Assembly (NCBI GenBank): GCA_046299555.1
Contig: JBKBHS010000001.1
Location: 744,001 to 808,000, forward strand
Origin: CALKJP01 sp046299555
GTDB taxonomy: Bacteria; Bacteroidota; Bacteroidia; JACCXN01
Direction: 5' to 3'
Length of the DNA: 64,000 nt
Below the pieces are notes generated by a model. That model was not told the origin of the DNA, ran no database searches, and worked only from the letters and a program-made list of their open reading frames with translations. Below, in pieces: positions 25,700 to 35,321 of this stretch. The number at the start of each line of letters is the position of its first letter. Positions within the stretch are counted from its first letter, which is position 1. Both the position numbers and the translations under genes were made by a program.

Positions 25700-26806
25700 A
25701 TGAGTATTGAATTAAATATAGCTAACATCAATTCATGGTTTACTATAAAATCAAGGCCTATAGTAATTGCCGGTCCATGTAGTGCTGAAAGCGAAGAGCA
25801 AGTAATGGAAGTTGCAAACGAATTGGCTGCATCCAATAAAGTTTCATTATTTAGAGCCGGAGTTTGGAAGCCCAGAACTCGTCCCGGAGCCTTTGAAGGT
25901 AAGAACAAAGAAGCACTTGTTTGGTTAAATAAAGTAAAAAAAGAAACCGGTCTTCCTGTAACGGTAGAAGTTGCTAATCCAAAGCATGTTGAAGAAGCTT
26001 TAAAATATGAAATGGATGTTCTTTGGATTGGTGCCAGAACCACTGTTAATCCATTTTATGTTCAGGAAATTGCTGAAGCTCTTAAAGGAGTGGATATTCC
26101 TGTGTTAGTAAAAAATCCTATACATCCTGAGTTGCAATTGTGGATTGGCGCTTTAGAGCGATTTAATAAAGTTGGAATTACCAAATTAGCAGCTATTCAT
26201 AGAGGATTTTATTCCTTTGGAAAATCAGAATACAGAAATATTCCTCAGTGGGAAATTCCAATTGCGCTAAAGGTTGAGTGCCCTGATTTGTTGGTAATTT
26301 GCGACCCAAGCCATATTGCCGGAAGAGCTGATATGATTGAAGAAGTAGCTCAAAAAGCCATAGATTTAAATATGGATGGCTTGATGATTGAAACACATCC
26401 GAATCCTTCGTTAGCATTAAGTGATGCCAAACAACAAATTACCCCTCAAAGACTTATTGAGATTTTAAATAACTTAAAAATACGAGAAACGCATAGTGCA
26501 AATATTGAGTTTGAAAATTTATTGGAACAATTACGTCATTCCATTAATGAAATCGATTATGAGTTATTAAGAATTTTAGAGCAAAGAATGGCAGTGGTTG
26601 AAAAAATTGGAATGTATAAATACGAAAATAATGTAGCAGTATTTCAGCTTGACCGATGGGCAGAAATTCTTAAAACAAGAAAAGCAAAAGGATATAAATT
26701 AGGGTTAAGCGATGAATTTATTCAGGCAATTTTTCAATTAATACATTCAGAATCTATTCGAATTCAAACCGAAATTTCGAAAGAAAATAAAAAATCATCT
26801 TCCTGA
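25700..26806 (+). CDS. Bifunctional DAHP synthase / chorismate mutase
   Basis: A 368-residue fusion. The N-terminal 3-deoxy-7-phosphoheptulonate synthase of the KDO8P-like (AroA beta) type spans ~1-260 (IAGPCSAESEEQ, FRAGVWKPRTRPGAFEG, VLVKNPIHPE, AIHRGFYSFGK, CDPSHIAGR). The C-terminal chorismate mutase type II (AroQ) domain spans ~275-365 (LRHSINEIDYELLRILEQRM). The enzyme starts the shikimate pathway, and the mutase domain leads to prephenate and usually gives feedback control. This fusion is standard in Bacteroidota. ATG 25700 is preferred to an in-frame TTG six bases earlier. Confidence 0.94.
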   Translation: MSIELNIANINSWFTIKSRPIVIAGPCSAESEEQVMEVANELAASNKVSLFRAGVWKPRTRPGAFEGKNKEALVWLNKVKKETGLPVTVEVANPKHVEEALKYEMDVLWIGARTTVNPFYVQEIAEALKGVDIPVLVKNPIHPELQLWIGALERFNKVGITKLAAIHRGFYSFGKSEYRNIPQWEIPIALKVECPDLLVICDPSHIAGRADMIEEVAQKAIDLNMDGLMIETHPNPSLALSDAKQQITPQRLIEILNNLKIRETHSANIEFENLLEQLRHSINEIDYELLRILEQRMAVVEKIGMYKYENNVAVFQLDRWAEILKTRKAKGYKLGLSDEFIQAIFQLIHSESIRIQTEISKENKKSSS

Positions 26807-26843
26807 ATTTTATAAATTTATTTTCCTAAAAAAAAACTGACAT

Positions 26844-28556
26844 ATGTCAAAACGTTGGTTGTTGCAGCAAGTAAATGATAAAGATGCTATAAAACGTTTA
26901 ATGAACGAATTAAATGTAGATGAGAAAATTGCTGCTATGCTGGTATTAAGAGGAGTGACCAATTTTGATGAAGCTAAAAAATTTTTTCGTCCAAGTTTAG
27001 AAGATCTGCATGATCCTTTTTTAATGAAAGGAATGCAAGCTGCAGTTGAAAGGCTTAACAGAGCAATTAATAATAATGAAAACATTTTAGTATATGGTGA
27101 TTACGATGTAGATGGCACTACAGCAGTATCATTAATGTATTCTTTTCTTACATCATTTTATCCGAATGTAGCGTATTATATCCCTGATAGGTATACGGAA
27201 GGTTATGGAATTTCTTTTAAAGGAATCGACTTTGCATATGACAATAATTTTTCGTTAGTAATTTCATTAGATTGTGGCATTCGCTCTGTAGATAAAATTG
27301 ATTATGCAAATGAAAAGCAAATTGATTTTATAATATGCGATCATCACCTTCCGGCTGATGAAATCCCCAATGCAATTGCAGTTTTAGATCCTAAACAGAA
27401 AGATTGTAATTATCCTTATAAAGAACTTACCGGATGCGGAGTAGGCTACAAGCTTATTCAGGCCTATTGTATAAAAAATAATATTCCGGTTGAAACTACT
27501 TATCAATATTTAGATTTATTAGCCATTAGTTGTGCTGCCGATATTGTACCGATTACCGGAGAAAACAGGGTATTTACAACTTTCGGCTTAAAATTGATAA
27601 ATGAAAATCCACGTCCAGGAATTAAAGCATTACTGGAGCAAAGCAATGTAAAAAAACAACTCACAGTGAGTGATTTAGTTTTTATTATAGGGCCAAGAAT
27701 TAATGCTGCAGGCAGAATTCAATCAGGAATGAATGCAGTAGAACTATTAACATCTCCCGATTTAGAAAAAGCAAGAGAAACAGCTTTGCTCATTAATAAA
27801 AATAATCTGGAGCGTAAAGAACTCGATTTACAAATAACTAATGAAGCCTTACGAATTATTGAGGAAAATTCAGTGTTGCAACAACGAAAAACTACTGTAT
27901 TATACAGCGAACAATGGCACAAGGGTGTAATTGGAATTGTTGCATCGCGTTTAACAGAAAAGTATTATCGCCCTACCATATTGCTTACCGAATCAAACGG
28001 TAAAGCCACCGGCTCAGCTCGTTCGGTAAAAGATTTTGATGTGCATGCCGCTATAGAAGCTTGTTCTGATTTATTAGAACAATTTGGTGGGCATAAATAT
28101 GCTGCAGGTTTAACTATGCCGATTGAAAATGTACAGAAATTTATTGAGCGATTTGAAGAAGTAGTTAGCAGCAGAATTCATGATGATATGTTAATTCCTG
28201 CAATTGATATTGATGCATATATTAGTTTATCAGATATTACGCCTAAATTTTACAGAATAATAAAACAGTTTGCTCCATTTGGTCCCGGAAATTTATCGCC
28301 CATGCTTGCATCAAAAAATGTTATAGCAAAATCCGGTACATCTCGTATTGTTGGTAATAATCATTTAAAAACCACAGTTTATCAAATAGAAAATCCGGAT
28401 ATTTGTTTTGATATGATTGCATTTAATTTTGGCGATTGGTTTGATTATATTAATTCAGGAAAAACATTTGACATTTGTTATCATATCGAAGAAAACGAAT
28501 GGAATGGTAATGTTTCTCTTCAATTGAATGTAAAAGATATTAAAACAGAAAATTAA
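26844..28556 (+). CDS. recJ: Single-stranded-DNA-specific exonuclease RecJ
   Basis: A 570-residue DHH-family 5'-3' exonuclease acting in recombination and mismatch repair. Motifs: DYDVDGTTAVSLMY (~84-97), DCGIRS, ICDHHLPADEIP (DHH ~166), the GRINAAGRI-like GPRINAAGRIQSG, the DHHA1 motif QFGGHKYAAGL, and the C-terminal OB-fold. It is convergent with recQ, and both end at a shared hairpin. The upstream gap to the DAHP synthase is 37 bases. Confidence 0.95.
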   Translation: MSKRWLLQQVNDKDAIKRLMNELNVDEKIAAMLVLRGVTNFDEAKKFFRPSLEDLHDPFLMKGMQAAVERLNRAINNNENILVYGDYDVDGTTAVSLMYSFLTSFYPNVAYYIPDRYTEGYGISFKGIDFAYDNNFSLVISLDCGIRSVDKIDYANEKQIDFIICDHHLPADEIPNAIAVLDPKQKDCNYPYKELTGCGVGYKLIQAYCIKNNIPVETTYQYLDLLAISCAADIVPITGENRVFTTFGLKLINENPRPGIKALLEQSNVKKQLTVSDLVFIIGPRINAAGRIQSGMNAVELLTSPDLEKARETALLINKNNLERKELDLQITNEALRIIEENSVLQQRKTTVLYSEQWHKGVIGIVASRLTEKYYRPTILLTESNGKATGSARSVKDFDVHAAIEACSDLLEQFGGHKYAAGLTMPIENVQKFIERFEEVVSSRIHDDMLIPAIDIDAYISLSDITPKFYRIIKQFAPFGPGNLSPMLASKNVIAKSGTSRIVGNNHLKTTVYQIENPDICFDMIAFNFGDWFDYINSGKTFDICYHIEENEWNGNVSLQLNVKDIKTEN

Positions 28557-28557
28557 A

Positions 28558-28586
28558 AAAGCCCCGAATTTTACACTCGGGGCTTT
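28558..28586. terminator. Bidirectional terminator between recJ and recQ
   Basis: GCCCCGA (28561-28567) pairs with TCGGGGC (28577-28583), flanked by AAA and TTT. It serves convergent recJ and recQ; the U run is short on the plus strand. Confidence 0.8.
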
Positions 28587-28610
28587 GAATAGCCATTATA
28601 AAATTTCGAT

Positions 28611-30821
28611 TTAGTTACCCATTTCGCTCATAAACTTAATGTGCATTAAGCGAATTTCTTCCGGTAAATAATCGTTTTCTCCCAGATCTCTTAACGCTTG
28701 GTCTAAATCAAAATGTTCTGTTTCGCGAATGTATTCATAAATTTCTTCTTGTTTTTCTTCATCAATAACTTCATCAATAAAGTACTTGATGTTTACTTTA
28801 GTTCCTGAATGCACAATGCTTTCAATTTCATTAAGCAGTTCGTCCATTTCTATTCCTTTTGCTTCGGCAATAGCATCTAAAGGAACTTTACGGTCGATAC
28901 TTTGGATAATATAAACTTTTAATCCTGATTTATTTACCGGTGATTTTACAACTAAATCTTGTGGACGCTCAATTTCATTTTCTTCTACATATTTTGCAAT
29001 AAGATCCACAAATGGCTTACCGAATTTAGCTGCTTTACCCGCTCCAACTCCTGAAATATTTTTTAATTCATCTAAGGTAATAGGGTATGAAGTTGCCATT
29101 TCCTCTAATGAGGTATCTTGAAAAATTACGTAAGGTGGCAAGTTTTCTTTTTTAGCCACTTTTTTACGCAAATCTTTTAGCATATTAAATAATGCTTCAT
29201 CGGCAGTACCACCACCACCTGATGCGGGCTGCGATACATCTTCATCATCATTTGTTTTGTCAAAGTCTTGTTCTTTGGCTACCATAATCGGGTAAGGTTT
29301 TTTAAGGTATTCTTTCCCTAATTTACTAACTTTTAGTAAGCCGTAATTTTCTATATCTTTTGTTATTAAACCTAATATTAAGCAATGACGAATAATGGTG
29401 TTCCAAAATCTTTCATCTTGATCGGCTCCTTCGCCATATACATCCAATTCATCATGCTTGTAGGATTTAATAGCGGAAGAACTTTGTCCAAGTAAAACAT
29501 TTACAATATGTTTTGCCTTGAACTTTTCTTTTACGGCTAAAATTGTTTGCAATAATAACAAAATTTCTTCTTGAGCTTCAAATTTTGGTTTTGGATTTCT
29601 GCAATTATCGCAATTGCCTCCGCATTTTTTATCGTCAAATTCTTCACCAAAGTAGTGTAATAGCATTTTTCTGCGGCACATGCTCGATTCGGCATATGCA
29701 ACTACGTCTTGTAGCAGTTGTTTGCCTATTTCTTGCTCGGCTACCGGTTTGCCATTCAAGAATTTTTCTAATTTTTCAATATCATCATAACTGTAAAAAG
29801 TAATGCAGTTTCCTTCGCCTCCATCGCGTCCGGCACGTCCCGTTTCTTGGTAATATCCTTCTAAGCTTTTGGGGATATCATGATGAATTACATAGCGTAC
29901 ATCCGGCTTATCAATTCCCATTCCGAAAGCAATGGTGGCAACTATTACATGAATTTCTTCCATTAAAAACTGGTCTTGTGTTTTAGCACGCGTTGCCGCA
30001 TCCAGGCCGGCATGGTAAGGTAAAGCTTTTATTCCGTTAACCTGAAGAAATTCTGCCAATTCTTCTACTTTTTTACGGCTTAAACAATAGATAATACCTG
30101 ATTTACCTTCATGTTGACGGATGTATTTAATAATATCTTTTACAACATTTTCGCCTTTGGGACGAATTTCGTAATATAAATTTTCGCGATTGAAGGATGA
30201 TTTGAATACATCGGCATCTACCATCCCTAAGTTTTTCTGAATATCTTGTTGAACTTTGGGTGTGGCAGTAGCTGTAAGGGCAATTACAGGTCTTTTACCT
30301 ATTTGTTCCATAATGGGGCGTAATCTACGGTATTCTGGACGGAAATCGTGCCCCCATTCGGATATACAATGCGCCTCATCTATGGCATAAAACGAAATTT
30401 TAATATCCGATAAAAATTCAACATTTTCTTGTTTGTTTAATGATTCCGGTGCAACATATAAAAGCTTGGTTTTCCCGGAAAGTATATCTTTTTTAACTTG
30501 TGCAATTTCGCCTTTATTCAGCGATGAATTTAAAAAGTGGGCTACCCCATTTTCGGCACTAAATCCTCTAATGGCATCTACCTGATTTTTCATTAAGGCA
30601 ATTAATGGAGAAACAACAATAGCAGTCCCTTCACTAATTAATGCAGGTAATTGATAACATAATGATTTACCGCCTCCGGTTGGCATTATAACAAAGGTAT
30701 CTCTACCTTCTAATAAATTGGCGATAATGGCTTCTTGGTTTCCTTTAAATTTGCTGAATCCAAAATATTTTTGGAGCGCCTCAGTAAGTGTTAGTGAGTT
30801 TGTTTCAATCTCTTCTATCAT
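28611..30821 (-). CDS. recQ: ATP-dependent DNA helicase RecQ
   Basis: A 736-residue 3'-5' helicase. The helicase core has the RecQ motif 0 (FGFSKFKGNQE), Walker A MPTGGGKSLCYQLP (~47-60), DEAHCISEWGHDFRP (~142-156), SFNRENLYYEI and the motif VI QETGRAGRDG. The RQC zinc site follows (CRRKM...CGGNCDNC, ~388-416), then a winged helix and an HRDC domain (~555-630). The extra ~100 acidic C-terminal residues (~640-736) are usual for Bacteroidota RecQ. It is convergent with recJ. Confidence 0.95.
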   Translation of the reverse strand: MIEEIETNSLTLTEALQKYFGFSKFKGNQEAIIANLLEGRDTFVIMPTGGGKSLCYQLPALISEGTAIVVSPLIALMKNQVDAIRGFSAENGVAHFLNSSLNKGEIAQVKKDILSGKTKLLYVAPESLNKQENVEFLSDIKISFYAIDEAHCISEWGHDFRPEYRRLRPIMEQIGKRPVIALTATATPKVQQDIQKNLGMVDADVFKSSFNRENLYYEIRPKGENVVKDIIKYIRQHEGKSGIIYCLSRKKVEELAEFLQVNGIKALPYHAGLDAATRAKTQDQFLMEEIHVIVATIAFGMGIDKPDVRYVIHHDIPKSLEGYYQETGRAGRDGGEGNCITFYSYDDIEKLEKFLNGKPVAEQEIGKQLLQDVVAYAESSMCRRKMLLHYFGEEFDDKKCGGNCDNCRNPKPKFEAQEEILLLLQTILAVKEKFKAKHIVNVLLGQSSSAIKSYKHDELDVYGEGADQDERFWNTIIRHCLILGLITKDIENYGLLKVSKLGKEYLKKPYPIMVAKEQDFDKTNDDEDVSQPASGGGGTADEALFNMLKDLRKKVAKKENLPPYVIFQDTSLEEMATSYPITLDELKNISGVGAGKAAKFGKPFVDLIAKYVEENEIERPQDLVVKSPVNKSGLKVYIIQSIDRKVPLDAIAEAKGIEMDELLNEIESIVHSGTKVNIKYFIDEVIDEEKQEEIYEYIRETEHFDLDQALRDLGENDYLPEEIRLMHIKFMSEMGN

Positions 30822-30922
30822 TTTTTGTCCCTTTTTTAAATTTTTGCACTATAAAGATATAGTAAAAATTCTGTAATTATCATACAAATTATATAGCTTT
30901 AACAAAAAAAAACACCAAAATG

Positions 30923-30930
30923 TATATTTG
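30923..30930 (+). promoter_or_regulatory. Promoter element for kdsD
   Basis: TATATTTG fits TAnnTTTG and lies 47 bases before the kdsD ATG. Confidence 0.5.
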
Positions 30931-30977
30931 TTCGATAAATTCATCAATATTTAATTTGATGAATTAAATTTAATAAA

Positions 30978-31940
30978 ATGAATACCGAAAAAATTATAGA
31001 AAGCGCCAAAAAAACAATTTTATTAGAGCAGTCGGCCATTGCTAATCTGGTTAATTATGTAAATGAAGATTTTGCAGCATGTGTAAACCATATTTTTAAT
31101 AGCAAAGGAAGAGTTGTGGTAACGGGTATTGGAAAGAGCGCTATTATTGCCAATAAGATTGTAGCCACACTTAATTCAACCGGAACACCGGCCATATTTA
31201 TGCATGCTGCCGATGCTATTCATGGCGATTTAGGAACTATACAAAAAGAAGATATTGTAATTTGTATTTCAAAAAGCGGAAATACTCCCGAAATAAAAGT
31301 TTTGGTACCCTTACTTAAAAATTTTGGTAATACTTTAATAGCATTGGTTGGTAACATTGATTCTTATTTGGCAAAGCAAGCTGATTTTGTAATAAATTGT
31401 ACAGTTTCACAAGAAGCCTGTCCTAATAATTTAGCGCCAACCTCCAGTACTACTGCGCAATTGGTAATGGGTGATGCATTAGCTATATGCTTGTTGGAAT
31501 ATAGAGGCTTTACAAGTCAAGATTTTGCAAGATATCATCCGGGTGGTTCATTAGGTAAACGATTGTATTTAAAAGTAGCTGATTTAATTGTAAATAACGA
31601 AATACCAAAAGTTTCTACTAATGCCGGTATTCGAGAAGTTATTATGGAAATATCTTCAAAGCGATTAGGTGCTACGGCAGTTCTTGAAAATAATAAATTA
31701 GTAGGAGTAATTACTGATGGTGATTTAAGAAGAATGATTGAAAAAACTACCGATTTAAGCAATATTACCGCTCAACAAATTATGACCTCCAACCCAAAAA
31801 CTATCGAAAAATCAGAATTAGCGGTAAATGCTTTAAATTTATTTCAAAAACATAACATAACTCAATTAATAGTTACTGAGGAAAATAAATATTGCGGTGT
31901 TTTACATTTTCATGATTTGCTAAGAGAAGGAATTATTTAA
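30978..31940 (+). CDS. kdsD: Arabinose-5-phosphate isomerase (KpsF/GutQ family)
   Basis: A 320-residue enzyme converting ribulose-5-phosphate to arabinose-5-phosphate, the precursor of Kdo in lipopolysaccharide. An SIS domain (~35-170: VVTGIGKSAIIANKI, CISKSGNTPEI, CPNNLAPTSSTTAQL) is followed by two CBS domains (~200-320; GVITDGDLRRMIE, GVLHFHDLLREG). The stop overlaps the next ATG (TAATG), so it is coupled to the glycosyltransferase gene. Confidence 0.93.
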   Translation: MNTEKIIESAKKTILLEQSAIANLVNYVNEDFAACVNHIFNSKGRVVVTGIGKSAIIANKIVATLNSTGTPAIFMHAADAIHGDLGTIQKEDIVICISKSGNTPEIKVLVPLLKNFGNTLIALVGNIDSYLAKQADFVINCTVSQEACPNNLAPTSSTTAQLVMGDALAICLLEYRGFTSQDFARYHPGGSLGKRLYLKVADLIVNNEIPKVSTNAGIREVIMEISSKRLGATAVLENNKLVGVITDGDLRRMIEKTTDLSNITAQQIMTSNPKTIEKSELAVNALNLFQKHNITQLIVTEENKYCGVLHFHDLLREGII

Positions 31941-32653
31941 TGCGCATTGCTATTATTATACCCGCTTATAACGAAGAACAAACCATAAAAAAGGTGGTAG
32001 AAAGTGTACATAATGTTGCAGAAAAATATCAATTAAGTTTAATCCCTGTTGTTGTTAATGATTGTTCGATTGATAAAACCGGAGAAATAATTAATAAGCT
32101 TAATTGCGTGGCGCTTCATTTACCAATAAACTTAGGAATAGGAGGGGCTGTTCAAGCAGGTATGAAATATGCTCTACAAAATAATTTTGAATATGCCGTA
32201 CAAATGGATGGAGATGGTCAACATCCGGCTGAAGAATTAATAAAGTTGATTGAAAAATGCAATCAAGAAAATGCAGATGTAGTAATAGGTTCGAGATTTA
32301 TATCAGGTGAAGGTTTTCAATCTACATTTTTACGAAGGGTAGGAATTGGATTTTTTTCCAATTTGATACATTTTTTATCCGGTTATAAAATTGCTGATAC
32401 TACTTCAGGTTATCGTTTGTTTAATAAAAAAGCTTTAGCTCTTATAAATGAGTATTATCCTGATGAGTATCCGGAACCGGAAGCCATTATTTATTTTTCA
32501 AAAAATAATTTAAAAGTGGTAGAAACACCTGTTACAATGAAGGAACGTCAGGGGGGAGTTTCCTCTATTGGTGTTTATGCTTCTGTTTACTACATGCTGA
32601 AAGTTTCGCTCGCGTTAATTTTTACATACATTCGATTATATAAAAACAAGTAA
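31940..32653 (+). CDS. Family 2 glycosyltransferase, DPM1-like
   Basis: A 237-residue GT-A enzyme: IIPAYNEEQTIKKVVESV, VVNDCSIDKT, QMDGDGQHPAEEL (DxD) and VIGSRFISGE. It resembles polyprenyl-phosphate hexose transferases; there is no C-terminal membrane domain, but the next gene encodes a DUF2304 membrane protein, a pairing often seen with this type of transferase. It probably acts at the inner face of the membrane in envelope glycan synthesis. It overlaps kdsD by one base. Confidence 0.88.
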   Translation: MRIAIIIPAYNEEQTIKKVVESVHNVAEKYQLSLIPVVVNDCSIDKTGEIINKLNCVALHLPINLGIGGAVQAGMKYALQNNFEYAVQMDGDGQHPAEELIKLIEKCNQENADVVIGSRFISGEGFQSTFLRRVGIGFFSNLIHFLSGYKIADTTSGYRLFNKKALALINEYYPDEYPEPEAIIYFSKNNLKVVETPVTMKERQGGVSSIGVYASVYYMLKVSLALIFTYIRLYKNK

Positions 32654-32655
32654 TT

Positions 32656-33003
32656 ATGGATAGAATACAAATATTGGCCATATTCGCAAGTCTTGGTTTT
32701 TTAATTTATATAGCACGACTAATTATAAAAGGAAAGTTGCGTGAAGAATATGCCATTATTTGGATTGTTTGTACCTTAATTTTAGTCGTTTTTTCATTTT
32801 GGAGAAATGGCTTAGAAGTTTTTTCGCAATTATTAGGCATTTACGAAGCTCCCAACATGGTTTTTACCGGAGCAATTTTTGTTATTATGATTTATTTGTT
32901 GCATTTATCTATTGTACTTTCTAAGGTACAAGAACAAAATAAAAAGCTTGCTCAAGAACTGGCTTTGCTAAAAGAAAAAATTGAAAATCAAGGTAAGGCG
33001 TAA
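32656..33003 (+). CDS. DUF2304 family membrane protein
   Basis: A 115-residue protein with three hydrophobic helices (~5-22, ~35-55, ~68-90) and a coiled C-terminus rich in Glu/Lys/Gln (~91-115). The helix pattern with KGKLREEYAIIWI between helices 1 and 2 is typical of DUF2304. It starts three bases after the DPM1-like gene, and probably anchors or assists that enzyme. Its last 16 bases overlap the end of the convergent gene. Confidence 0.8.
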   Translation: MDRIQILAIFASLGFLIYIARLIIKGKLREEYAIIWIVCTLILVVFSFWRNGLEVFSQLLGIYEAPNMVFTGAIFVIMIYLLHLSIVLSKVQEQNKKLAQELALLKEKIENQGKA

Positions 33004-33809
33004 ATTAATAACTTGTTGTAAGTTAATATAGCTAATTTATTTTTATTTACTTTAATCATTTTTATTTCCTTTGAATCAATATCGGTTGGTAAAGGAATGT
33101 TTTGTTCCTGCAAAGTTTTTGCATTATAAAGTATAAGGTTGCTACCATCAAATAATAATAAGTTGTTTTCAAAAACTTGCATGTTTATCAAATTTCTTTT
33201 GGGGATGGTTTTTAAGTATGTACCATAAATGTCAAACATTAAAATTCCTGATAATGGATTATATACATAAAGCCAATTGCCTTCTTCCATCATCCATATC
33301 GGGTTAAGTTTTGTACCTATAATTTGAGCTAAGTTTCCTGTTTGATGAGTAATTTTAAAATGCTGATCAACTCTGGTTAATTGAAATTGTAAACGATCAA
33401 ACAGCCATAATCCGCTATTGTATGATGCACATACGGCAGAGGTTTGTTCCATTTGTAATTTTTGTAACCATACAGTTTCACCATTTTGTGCCAACATGTT
33501 GTCTAAAAAAATAATGGCAGGTATATCTTCATAAAAAACAACAATTTTTAATGGATTACGAGCGTCAACGGATGTTATTTTTCCTAAGCTTTTATCGCTA
33601 AAACGATTTTTTAGAAATCCCGTTGAGTCATACATCAGAATTTCATTTTTGTTGTAGAGGTAATAATTCCCAATATTGTCGCTGGTAAATGCATCGGCTT
33701 TTGTATCAATACTATTAATAAGGCGATAAGAGTTTTCCTGCGCTTTGATGTTGTAACACCAAACAAAAAACAAGGTGTAAATAATTGCTATGTAAAGAAA
33801 TTTTTTCAA
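32988..33809 (-). CDS. Exported beta-propeller-like protein, unknown function
   Basis: A 273-residue protein with a signal peptide (~1-23, ending KAQ) and repeated short beta-strand segments such as NIGNYYLYNKNEILMYD and NWLYVYNPLSGILMFD, which suggest a six- or seven-bladed propeller in the periplasm. No catalytic motif is visible. The start codon is TTG and it overlaps the stop of the GH3 gene (TTGA), so the two are translationally coupled. I do not know a function. Confidence 0.65.
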   Translation of the reverse strand: MKKFLYIAIIYTLFFVWCYNIKAQENSYRLINSIDTKADAFTSDNIGNYYLYNKNEILMYDSTGFLKNRFSDKSLGKITSVDARNPLKIVVFYEDIPAIIFLDNMLAQNGETVWLQKLQMEQTSAVCASYNSGLWLFDRLQFQLTRVDQHFKITHQTGNLAQIIGTKLNPIWMMEEGNWLYVYNPLSGILMFDIYGTYLKTIPKRNLINMQVFENNLLLFDGSNLILYNAKTLQEQNIPLPTDIDSKEIKMIKVNKNKLAILTYNKLLIYALP

Positions 33810-35314
33810 CGAATAAATGTTTTTATTTCATCAATGTATTCACGCGTGTTTGATAAACGTGGAACTTTATGTTGCCCTCCTAATTTACCTTTATGTTTTA
33901 GCCAGTTTTTAAAAGTATCTTTTGGTACACTTATAATTTGAGGCTCTTTTAAAATATAGTTATTAAATCGTTTTGCTTCATAATCGGAATTTAAGCGTTT
34001 AAGCTCATCATCTAATATTTTTTGAAATTTTTGAAAATCATCCGGAGCATTTTCAAATTCGATTAACCATTCATGTCCGCCACTTCCTTGTTCCATGTAA
34101 ATAGGAGCAGCCGTATAATCGTTTATACTTGCTTGAGTTTTTTCGCAAGCAATAGCCAATGCTTTATCAGCATTTTCAACCATTAGTTCTTCTCCAAATG
34201 CATTTATAAAATGTTTGGTACGTCCTGTAATTCTTATTCTGAAAGGGTATAGATGAGTAAACTTAATGGTGTCGCCTAAAATATATCTCCACAAACCGCC
34301 ATTGGTAGAAATAACTAATGCGTAGGAGGTGTTTAATTCTACTTCGTCTAACTGTAAGGTTTTAGGGAATTCTTTACCTAATTCTGAAAGAGGCATAAAT
34401 TCATAAAAAATACCATAATCAAGCATCAATAATAAGTCGCTGGAGCCCGGTATATCTTCAATTCCAAAGAAACCTTCGGAAGCATTGTAGGTTTCTAAAT
34501 ATCGCATCTTATCGCTTGGGATTAATTGTTTAAATTGTTCGCGATAAGGAGTAAAACTAACTCCACCATGCATAAATAGTTCTAAGTTAGGCCAAACTTC
34601 CAATAGGTTTTTTTTGCCGGTTTTTTCTAAAATTTTTTTTGCTAATACCAATGTCCATGATGGAACTCCGGCAATGTTGGTAATATTTTCTTTGGAGGTT
34701 ATATCGGCCATTTTTTCTAATTTTTCTTCCCAGTTTTCCATTAACGCCACTGATAAATCAGGAGAGCGAAAAAACTGAGCCCAGGCCGGCATGTTATGCA
34801 TAATGATAGCCGATAAATCACCATAGCTTTGTTCTTCATTAAATTCGTTGATGCGTTGGCTACCCCCCATCATTAATGATTTTCCTGTAAAAATTTTTGT
34901 ATCAGGAAAATTATTGCAGTGTATGGAAAGCATATCCGTGCCTCCTTTATAATGGCATTCTTCTAAGGATTCTGAACTGATAGGAATAAATTTACTTTTG
35001 TCGTTGGTTGTACCTGATGATTTTGCAAACCATTTAATTTCGGATGGCCATAATAAATTTTGTTCCCCTTTTTTTAATCGCTCTACATAATGTTTCAGAT
35101 TTTCATAATCTTGAACCGGCACTCGTTCTTTATATTGTTGAATGTTTGTTATGCTATGGTAATTGTATTTAATGCCCCATTCGGTATTTTTTGCTGCGTT
35201 GATTAATTTTTCGAACCATTCGTTTTGGACTTCAATTGGATATTTTCGAAATAAATCAATTTGATGGATGCGTTTTTTTATGAACCAAGAAACTATAGAG
35301 TTTATAATAATCAT
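33806..35314 (-). CDS. GH3 auxin-responsive-promoter family acyl-adenylate enzyme
   Basis: A 502-residue protein of the GH3 family within the adenylate-forming (ANL) superfamily; plant members conjugate acyl acids such as auxin to amino acids, while bacterial roles are mostly unknown. The ATP/AMP motif FAKSSGTTNDKSKFIP (~92-107), YNASEGFFG (~235) and GGLWRYILGDTIKF (~335) are intact, so it should be active. It lies seven bases after polX, upstream of the exported propeller-like gene. Substrates cannot be predicted. Confidence 0.85.
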   Translation of the reverse strand: MIIINSIVSWFIKKRIHQIDLFRKYPIEVQNEWFEKLINAAKNTEWGIKYNYHSITNIQQYKERVPVQDYENLKHYVERLKKGEQNLLWPSEIKWFAKSSGTTNDKSKFIPISSESLEECHYKGGTDMLSIHCNNFPDTKIFTGKSLMMGGSQRINEFNEEQSYGDLSAIIMHNMPAWAQFFRSPDLSVALMENWEEKLEKMADITSKENITNIAGVPSWTLVLAKKILEKTGKKNLLEVWPNLELFMHGGVSFTPYREQFKQLIPSDKMRYLETYNASEGFFGIEDIPGSSDLLLMLDYGIFYEFMPLSELGKEFPKTLQLDEVELNTSYALVISTNGGLWRYILGDTIKFTHLYPFRIRITGRTKHFINAFGEELMVENADKALAIACEKTQASINDYTAAPIYMEQGSGGHEWLIEFENAPDDFQKFQKILDDELKRLNSDYEAKRFNNYILKEPQIISVPKDTFKNWLKHKGKLGGQHKVPRLSNTREYIDEIKTFIR

Positions 35315-35321
35315 GCAAAAT

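Noticed and set aside
25700..26806. DAHP synthase-chorismate mutase fusion as novelty
   Set aside because: A well-known fusion in Bacteroidota and some Firmicutes.
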